From assembly GCA_012295275.1 (NCBI GenBank), contig CM022673.1, positions 26,824,761-26,852,260 on the forward strand: DNA of 27,500 nucleotides, given 5' to 3'. How positions within the stretch are numbered: the stretch's first letter is position 1; each line of letters begins with the position of its first letter. The DNA is from Chrysomallon squamiferum (taxonomy: Eukaryota > Mollusca > Gastropoda > Neomphalida > Peltospiridae). A program made the translations under genes and the position numbers. Of this stretch, positions 21,368 through 27,500 are shown one piece after another. Below the pieces are notes generated by a model that was not told where the DNA came from, searched no databases, and was given only the letters and a program-made list of their open reading frames with translations.

Positions 21368-21641
21368 TATTTTAAACATCACTTGTAAATAATGTTAGTG
21401 TACTGCACTATGGCATAAAAAAACTTCTTTAAAAGTATCTGTCAAAAAAAGAAAAAAGAAATCATATGTCGTAATCACGGCTAGATATTAAATCCAGTTT
21501 TTTACCGGTTGCAATGTAAATTGTTGTAGATGTGTTGGAGATCTGCCGAAGACGTGGATGTCGTGTATGCTGGCAGACCGGTTTGGTTTTAACAGCAATC
21601 AGTATACCTTTACTATAAAAGGATCTCAAGGATGCCACTAA
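19349..21641 (+). CDS. Secreted DYCR-repeat (FG-GAP/VCBS-like) protein, three exons, one apparent frameshift
   Basis: No named gene recognised. Exons are 19349-19503, 20855-21036 and 21530-21641; donors GTTTGT and GTAATC, acceptors ATTCTAG and TTGTTGTAG. The start MLLILCLCVLIMA followed by DVTVTV is a signal peptide, so the product is probably secreted. It has two copies of a repeat: Trp, a DxxGxGxxxDYCR loop, VG, then WMSC and LA. The Cys of DYCR and of WMSC could form a disulfide within each repeat. The second loop reads NGDGRDDYCR, a calcium-binding-like DxDG pattern known from bacterial FG-GAP/VCBS repeats. Both introns split the same Arg codon of DYCR in the same phase, so each repeat boundary is an exon boundary. 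Exon 2 is 182 nt, one short of a frame-preserving 183, and its A run at 21006-21009 is the likely site. With one extra base the product is about 149 aa; as written, the second loop and exon 3 are out of frame. Confidence 0.75.
19556..19640. mobile_element. Fragment resembling a DNA-transposon end
   Basis: CCAGTGGCGTAGGTAAG followed about 45 bases later by GTCACCCGAAGAGGGCCCC looks like the CAGTGGCGTAG...GGGCCC termini common among animal hAT-type elements. It lies in intron 1 of the DYCR-repeat gene. No second terminus was found, so this is a fragment at best. Confidence 0.4.
19641..20536. other. Intron 1 of the DYCR-repeat gene, no further gene seen
   Basis: Mixed unique sequence. A 79-codon frame at 19915-20154 includes a hydrophobic segment but has no supported homology or splice context. 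The part at about 20150-20330 has higher G+C, with a GTT/GCT run (20275-20297), and could be an old retroposon. AAGGGAAACATAACTCTTG at 19809 and GGGAACATAACTCTTGAACC near POLR1F exon 1 share a core of the molluscan-repeat type. Confidence 0.4.
20537..20823. repeat. Compound microsatellite: (TG)n, (GAAA)n, (GACA/GATA)n, (TA)n
   Basis: TG array (about 20537-20583), GAAA units (about 20619-20640), a GACA/GATA-rich tract (20641-20778) and a TA array (20779-20823). It ends about 30 bp before exon 2 of the DYCR-repeat gene. The several long minus-strand frames (Tyr-Ile, Ser-Val-Cys-Leu) are readings of it. Confidence 0.95.
21247..21364. repeat. (TA)n and (CA)n microsatellites
   Basis: TA array (21247-21278) and a CA array (about 21310-21364) in intron 2 of the DYCR-repeat gene. 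Confidence 0.95.
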
Positions 21642-21802
21642 ACAAAAGACAAACACGTTAAACACATTTCACAAAACGTTAAGTGTCATACTTAATAAAT
21701 CTGTCATAAAGAAAAAGCTTGTAAGTGTTTTGTGATGACATAACTAGACGCATTCATAACTAGGCGCATGCACACATACATACATGAACAGATGTTAACA
21801 TA

Positions 21803-22720
21803 CCACCAGGTCGACCAATTATCTCAGACTGTGGATCGGAATTTTATAACATTTCCTAATACATTGACTCTGAGACACGCTAGTTTTTGTTAAAAATACA
21901 GATGATCTTTTATCTAAAATATCTAAAACCAAAAATACCACCAAATTCATTTTTAGTCACCCTGGATATCGATTCCATGTTCACTAACATAAACATCGAA
22001 TGCGGGTTTAGAATCTGCTGAGAGAGCGTTCGAAAAATACCCCGATGCAGAAAGACCAATCGAAAGTATCATAGAATTACGTGAATTAAGTTTAAAAGGC
22101 AACGACTTTAAATTTAACGGGGAAATGTAATTAGCAGGTTTGTGGTTTCGCCATTTTTTGCCTGTATTTATAATACAAAATTGGAAGAAGCAACCAAGAA
22201 GCCATTTTTTATATCATTTCATACCCATCATAAAGGTATCGTTAAATCTCATGTCTTTAGGTTTCACAGAAATTCAAGTAACAAAGAAAATTTTAATGAG
22301 GATTGTTCACTCCTATTTTGCGCCCTGAAATCGAGACGTTATTCAAAACGAGTTCTGTGGAAAATTAAATCTGAAACGTCAGAGAATTAGAAAAACCGTT
22401 AGAACCACCAGACCCATTTTAAGCCATCTAAAATCCAACGTAATATTCCACCTCACTTGGGTTCCGAATCTACAGCGATCTGTAAGATGCAGGCTCCACG
22501 ACGACGTATAAAATCTCAGTCTACGTTGAATAGCGAAGAAACAAAAAGTGAATATCAAATCCGAACTAACCTAGACTGAGATTCCAAAAATTTGTGTACT
22601 TGATAACATGTAAAAAAATATTATGTCGGCCAATCCCAAAATATGTTACGAGTCAGAACTGCTTGTCACGAATACGATATTAGGCATGAAGTTGACATTC
22701 CTGTCGCCAAACACTTTTAA
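21803..22720 (+). mobile_element. Decayed Penelope-like retroelement (reverse transcriptase and GIY-YIG remnants)
   Basis: Broken frames on the plus strand read in order like a Penelope-like element. PPGRPIISDCGS is at 21803, a VKNTDDLLSKI-like stretch at about 21885, and VTLDIDSMFTNI at 21956 (the palm motif A type with catalytic Asp). ELSLKGNDFKFNG follows, then HLTWVP and VYLITCKK. YVGQSQNMLRVR at 22622 and PVAKHF at 22703-22717 match a GIY-YIG endonuclease domain, followed by a stop. At least four frameshifts and an internal stop separate these blocks, and most of the palm/thumb is missing or unreadable, so the copy is inactive. No flanking target duplication was seen. It lies just left of the junction between duplication units. 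Confidence 0.75.
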
Positions 22721-22860
22721 TATTTTAATTTACTTTCTAAATACTTTTAAATAGATTTAGAGATGTACTGTCTTTCTGTATAAAATGTAATGTTAAACAT
22801 GCCTGAACGCTTCTGCATATAGTTTTAAAAGGTTTAATGAATAATAATAATATAATAAAG
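22721..22860. other. AT-rich sequence at the junction of the two duplication units
   Basis: Short AT-rich stretch ending in ATA/AAT-rich sequence directly before unit 2. The junction lies within about 10 bp of 22861. The left edge of unit 1 (13501-13506) is also AT-rich, so little or no long homology is visible at the breakpoints. Confidence 0.6.
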
Positions 22861-23156
22861 AATAATATATAATCAAACGCAAGTATTTTTTATGGATTTT
22901 ATAAATAATAAATAATAAACTTGGGGTGTAATTATATATGATGTTTATTATTAAATGGAAATGTTTATAACTGATCACTGGCTGATAAAACTGATACTTA
23001 TTTTTATTTTTGAGTTGCTCAGTAATAACTGTTAATATTAACATATGTTCGGGTTTTGTTAAACATTAATTAATGTTATTTCTAATACCTAAATGAAAAT
23101 TATAAATTCTTATCTCAAGCCTCGAGGTCTTAAAAAGATAAATTACGGAAGCTTAC

Positions 23157-23335
23157 AATGTCGAGTAAAGGAGTATTTCACAATCTAGCTGTTCGCAAAC
23201 GCCTTCTCTGACTTTACCAATAAAACGTGGTGGGAGTGCGACATGTCTCTTACAGTGAACCAGTTCAAAACAAGAATGAGGATCGTTAATTCGAGATAAA
23301 GCTGAAACAAAATTCACATGGCCATTTTTATTCAT
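23157..23335 (-). CDS. POLR1F: Second copy of POLR1F first coding exon
   Basis: A 179-nt stretch equivalent to POLR1F exon 1 (13977-13799). It has the same ATG, uninterrupted frame and intact GTAAGC donor with the same phase. The encoded segment differs by two conservative replacements (Thr to Ser in FVTALS, Val to Ile in CEVLL). Exons 2 and 3 are not part of the duplicated unit, so this copy has no downstream exon of its own in unit 2. It could splice over about 10 kb to exon 2 at 13064 as an alternative first exon, join an unseen exon, or be a relic. The upstream 5' flank (23336-23490) was copied too, so a promoter could have come with it. That it is a duplicate exon is certain; that it is used is not known. 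Confidence 0.65.
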
Positions 23336-23496
23336 GACTCTCGCATACAACGAGAATTATCGAGACCACAACGCCAAGCATTTCCTGGTTTAGTTTGAGC
23401 GCTTAACGACAGTGTATGGGAACATAACTCTTGAACCTTTAACGAGTTGTTTCATGTTCTTTTTATTAACAAAATTCAAAACCTTTTAGAATTTTA

Positions 23497-23499
<3 letters not shown>

Positions 23500-23573
<74 letters not shown>

Positions 23574-23952
23574 CACATATAAAGAGCTAGTAACAACGAT
23601 CACAGGACCACCATCAGAAACGCATCTACTATAATAATGATGATGATGATGATGATGACAAATCAATATAAATAAAACAATAACAAAAAAAAACTTGATT
23701 CAAAATATTTGATTCAAATTTAACTATTATTTTTACTCATATTTTCTTATTATTATCATCAGCACATAATTTCAAAGTGTCTTTGAAACATTTGAAAATT
23801 AATTTCTTCCGAAGCAGTGATGGGAAATATATATATATATATATATATATATTTATGTATATTTTTGTTTTTTTGAGTTCTATATAAATGACGAAAGCAA
23901 TGCTTTATTATCAAGTTAGAAGGTCAGTGTTCGTGAGTGCGTGCCTGCATGT

Positions 23953-24003
<51 letters not shown>

Positions 24004-24153
24004 ATCAAACAAATACCGGGAAACATTTTATTTCATCTACCGTGATGTTAGTTCTATCAATTATTAGTTGACGCTACCAAATACCAAAATAGATTATTAT
24101 ATTACATTTTTCTTTCTGTTTTCTTTCACATCAAATTTATGGGAAGTTTAAAT
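23500..24153. repeat. 654-bp segment present only in unit 2, flanked by TTTAAAT
   Basis: Unit 1 has one TTTAAAT (14135-14141); unit 2 has TTTAAAT at 23493-23499 and again at 24147-24153 with 647 bp between them. The segment contains an AAT array (23499-23572), a GAT array (about 23634-23658), a TA array (about 23828-23852) and a GT array (about 23952-24001) separated by unique DNA. Either an insertion with a 7-bp target duplication in unit 2 or a deletion through 7-bp homology in unit 1 explains it. Confidence 0.75.
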
Positions 24154-24232
24154 GAGAAACAAAATGGATTTAAAACAACATAAGAACAAATTAAGATACT
24201 GAATATAAAATTTATAAAAGTTATAATAAAAC

Positions 24233-24270
<38 letters not shown>

Positions 24271-25397
24271 CAATAAAATATTGCAGTATTTCATTTACAC
24301 TAAATTAATTATTCATAAATTATATAATTTTTGTTGCAGTTTCTTTCTTTTCATTTCACTTATGATCACTCTGAAAGTGAAAGAAATATAATTTAATGAA
24401 TATATATATATATTAAATATCACTTATATACTTCACAGGTAAAGTAGTACAGATAATAATTTTGGAAAATTAGAAATTATTTAAGAAGCACAGTATAATT
24501 ATATTATATTGGAGGCAGTTTCATTTGGTAAACGCAGTGGTACTTGTGCTTTCATTTTTAACGGAAAGTACGTAAATCATTCATGATAATTTAATTTCTC
24601 TTAACTGGTAGGAGTAATCCTTTATCTGGAATTATCTTTATAATTATAACAACGATCCGATAACCGAAAATACAAAATATCCATATTTTTCATATTTAGT
24701 TGTTTAGTAAATCTCTTTTCATTTTATTATTATTTGTGGTAGAGTGGTAGCAGTAGTAGTAGATGTTGATGTTGCTGTTGTTGTAGCAGTTGTAGTAGTA
24801 ATAATATTAGTTGTATTACTAACAGTAGTTGTAGTAATAGTATTAGTGGTGGTGGTTATGGTGGTCTAAGTAGAAGTAGTAGTAGATGTAGTAGTAGTAT
24901 GACGTTATTGCTGTAACAGTTACGTTTTTGTAGTGGGGGTTTTGTTATCTGTTGTATTTCCGACCCGTAAATCAAGGAGCATCGTGCAAAATCATTCCAC
25001 GCGACGTAAAACAAATTATATGTAAATTTAGATCGACTGATGCAGATTGGTGGTTTTTCTCTGATCTGCTGTTCACTTGATAGATGGGCTGACTGTCACA
25101 TATAACAATACGCCTGTCTCTGTTTCAGTTAAACCTGGTTTCTCGTTTCTCCAGGTCTGTAACAAATATCTGTGTTTAACATGTCAAACTGCCAGCATGC
25201 TGAATGAACGGGAGAAGTTAAACAATGCATATGTATGACAGTGATATTTCCGAAAAATGTTAAAACTAACAAAACAAAAATCTTAATGAAAACAATGATT
25301 ATTTATTTATTCATCAAAATCCTCATTCAGCATCTGCAGAAATTATTATATAATTGTTTTCAAGTTAATATAGCACATGACGATTTGTATTATAATT

Positions 25398-25438
25398 ATA
25401 ATAATAACAATAATAATAATAATAATAATAACAACAAC

Positions 25439-25472
<34 letters not shown>

Positions 25473-25476
25473 GTTA

Positions 25477-25507
<31 letters not shown>

Positions 25508-25522
25508 TTATTTATTTATTTA
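25398..25522. repeat. (AAT)n then (TTA/TTTA)n microsatellite
   Basis: Interrupted AAT/AAC array (25398-25475) followed by TTA and TTTA units. The 98-codon frame with a poly-Asn run is a reading of this array. Confidence 0.95.
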
Positions 25523-25864
25523 GTTAATTAGTTAGCTGGTTAGTGATTTGTTGTTTATTTTATGTTTATTTTTCATTCTTTTCTTCTGTTGCTTTTGTTG
25601 TAAACTTTATGTTTATTAAACGTTGGTCGTATGTAGAACACAATATATTTACATTATTTATGAATAATAACGTTCAATTAAACTATTTATCTTTAGTTTA
25701 ACAAGTTAGTAGGTTAGTGCAACAACATTCTGTAGAAGTGATGATTTCTTGTACCTCTTACTGTTATTGACGAAAATGTATTCGAAACCAGGACCTATCA
25801 GTTTATAGTCCAAAAATTTAGTTTTTTACGATAACACAGATATCAAACATGCCTTTCCTTTATT

Positions 25865-25995
25865 TTCATTTTATTTTTTTATTTTATTATAATTATTTAT
25901 TTATTTAGATACTTTTATTTTATTATTATTTATTTATTTATATTATTATTACTATTATTATTTATTTATTTATTTAATTATTTATTTCATTTTTC
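25865..25995. repeat. TTTA/TTA-rich low-complexity tract
   Basis: About 130 bp of interrupted TTTA, TTA and T runs, followed by T/C-rich DNA to about 26030. Confidence 0.85.
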
Positions 25996-26415
25996 AATTT
26001 CTTTTTCTTTCTTTCTCGTTTTTTTTTTTTACACGTATCAACATTATCAAATATGACAGTATAAATACCAGATAATAAATTTAATTCAGAAAATAAAAAA
26101 TAAATATAAAGCCTTAATTAGTTTCTGTCAGTATATTATCGTTCAGTTTGGTCCAAGAGAAAAAATTTGTAGAAAAGAAGATAACGTTCATCTTGGGATA
26201 GCAGTCTGAGATAAAGCTTAGCATCGACATTATATTATTTTTATATTTATTTAAATAAATATATATATATATATATATATATAGATTTGTTTTATGATTT
26301 TACTTCGTAATATTTTTTTCTAGTGTATCGATAAGAATGAATAATGAACTTTGTGTGAACATTTCGACTACCAGTGTATAGGTCATTATTTTCCAATATT
26401 AATTTTTTTTTTTTT

Positions 26416-26775
26416 AAGTAAAGGTTTTGAATTATACTTTTATATAGTTTTGTATTAAGATTCAACATATTGTCATGACAAAACGCCATATGCTGTTATC
26501 AGTCGTGTTATACTGTATCATATCAATCAACAACAAAAATCTTAGTGTGAAATATCGTCATTTGCACTGGTATCGCACCACTTCACAGAGTCATATTACG
26601 CTATGTTTTAATGTCAAATACTCAGGAGCTTTTATCAAACGTGTTATACTATATCATATCAATCAACGGCAAATTATCGGTGTGAAATATCGTCATTTCT
26701 ACTGGTATCGCACCCGTTCACAGAGTCATATTACGCCACGTTTTAATGTCAAATACACGTGTGTGTTTGTATTAC
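26416..26775. repeat. Tandem repeat block with 136-bp units (unit 2 copy)
   Basis: The two 136-bp units start at 26507 and 26643, the same period as at 16188 and 16324. The preceding 91 bp also match. The 119-codon plus-strand frame is a reading of the repeat; its unit 1 counterpart is longer because of a different upstream context. Confidence 0.88.
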
Positions 26776-26869
26776 TGTGTTTTTATATATACAGAGTGCT
26801 ACAGACTGATAGAGATAACGAAACAGTTCAGTAATTTAGAATCAGAGTAAATTAAGCATAAGAGATAGA

Positions 26870-27035
26870 CTGGTAGACAGGCAGACAGACAAATTGAAAG
26901 AGAGTAGAGGGATGAATGAATGGATGGATAGACAGATGGATGGATGAATGCATGCATGCATGGATATAGAAAGACAGACATATAGACAAACAGACAGACA
27001 CAGTCAGACAGACAGACAGATAGATAGACAGCGGT
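26870..27035. repeat. GACA/GATG-rich tetranucleotide tract (unit 2 copy)
   Basis: Corresponds to 16550-16700 with extra GACA units. Minus-strand frames rich in Cys, Leu, Ser and Val are repeat readings. Confidence 0.9.
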
Positions 27036-27189
27036 ATCAAAACCAGAATAAAACAAGTACATTTACCTGAAACGTCATATAGGTAAATTATACCAAACAG
27101 TACCATATATATTTTATTTCAGTCCATATGATTTATATTTTATTTCTCAAAGCAGATGTGATAATAGTGCACTGAAACTGCATAAAATA

Positions 27190-27500
27190 AAATGTGTTAA
27201 AGTAGCTTTAAGTGATGACCAGTAAACTGCAAACTATTAGACGTTATGAACGTTCACTATATAACTAGTTCCAACCACTGGCTAAAATTCGACAAGCAGA
27301 CTGTCTGTACAACACGTTTTGCTATTCCAGTTAAAAGGTTTGCTGTTACAAACTGTATACTTTGAAAGTAGCTTTATCCAGTGACCATACAGAGATTGTT
27401 ATTATAAATTGTACAGTCTGAAATTAGCTTTATCCTGTGACCACTCAGAGATTGCTATAATAAATTGTAAGGTTTGAAAATAGCTTTAACTCTTAACCAG
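27190..27500. repeat. Diverged 56-bp minisatellite (unit 2 copy, runs off window)
   Basis: Units begin TAGCTTTA at 27369, 27425 and 27481, exactly 56 bp apart. The array matches 17124-17519 apart from an internal deletion and continues past the window end. Confidence 0.88.

Larger units (their letters stand above)
13506..22860. repeat. Tandem segmental duplication, unit 1 (about 9.36 kb)
   Basis: The AATAATATATAATCAAACGC stretch at 13506 recurs at 22861, and near-identical sequence continues from both (POLR1F exon 1 and flanks, to about 14735 versus 24725). A second shared block starts at 16097 versus 26416 and runs to 17519 versus the window end at 27500. The blocks are in the same order and orientation, so unit 1 is directly followed by unit 2. 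The offset grows from 9,355 to 10,319 because of several insertions or deletions. Confidence 0.9.
24726..26415. other. Unit 2-specific region, no gene supported
   Basis: Replaces the 14736-16096 segment of unit 1 that carries the Ser-Gly peptide gene. It holds a GTA/GTT-rich degenerate trinucleotide tract (about 24737-24905), a patch of ordinary composition (about 24940-25230), an AAT array, TTTA-rich DNA and a TA array (about 26259-26282). No frame or RNA gene was convincing. The patch at 24940-25230 is the best candidate for an unrecognised exon or retroposon. Confidence 0.5.
22861..27500. repeat. Tandem segmental duplication, unit 2 (continues past the window)
   Basis: Matches 13506-14735 (as 22861-24725, with a 654-bp extra segment) and 16097-17519 (as 26416-27500). 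Between these, 24726-26415 does not match 14736-16096. Copies of exon 1 differ by only two conservative amino-acid changes over about 60 codons, so the duplication is fairly recent or the exon is conserved. Confidence 0.9.

Noticed and set aside
1-27500. tRNA genes, rRNA, CRISPR arrays and bacterial operon signals
   Set aside because: No T-loop type GTTCGANTC with a paired acceptor stem, no rRNA core motifs and no spaced direct repeats of CRISPR type were seen by eye. The gene structure is eukaryotic.

Overview
Organism and general character: eukaryotic, AT-rich, intron-bearing DNA packed with long di-, tri- and tetranucleotide microsatellites. The protein-coding parts look animal: a NeuroD bHLH factor, the RNA polymerase I subunit RPA43 and two small secreted proteins. 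The microsatellite load and repeat style suggest a lophotrochozoan, most likely a mollusc and plausibly a cephalopod. That placement is inference, not something the sequence proves.

Layout. Positions 1-5640 are AT-rich, microsatellite-filled intergenic DNA with no gene I can support; a short GC-rich island lies at 2828-3060. A second GC-rich island (about 5640-6180) looks like the promoter and 5' noncoding exon of the NeuroD gene, whose coding exon is 7570-8684 (+). NeuroD is read through one apparent single-base frameshift. A diverged ~54-bp minisatellite (9700-10225) and AT-rich DNA follow. POLR1F (RPA43) is encoded on the minus strand in three exons (13977-13799, 13064-12726, 12097-11863), tail-to-tail with NeuroD.

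From about 13506 the rest of the window is a tandem segmental duplication with a unit of about 9.36 kb. Unit 1 is 13506-22860; unit 2 starts at 22861 and runs off the end. Unit 1 carries POLR1F exon 1, a two-exon Ser-Gly-repeat secreted peptide gene (15223-14912, minus), satellite-like tandem repeats, a terminal-inverted-repeat mobile element (18765-19200), a three-exon secreted 'DYCR-repeat' protein gene (19349-21641, plus) and a decayed Penelope-like retroelement (21803-22720). Unit 2 repeats POLR1F exon 1 (23335-23157) with an intact frame and splice donor, lacks the Ser-Gly peptide gene at the matching place, and ends before its own DYCR gene would be reached.

How the genes relate: NeuroD and POLR1F are ordinary nuclear genes and show no functional link. 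The duplication makes the region unusual. If the second POLR1F first exon is transcribed, both small secreted-protein genes lie inside an intron of about 10 kb. Both frame breaks (NeuroD and the DYCR gene) are one-base shortenings of homopolymers, so assembly indel error is a live explanation for both.
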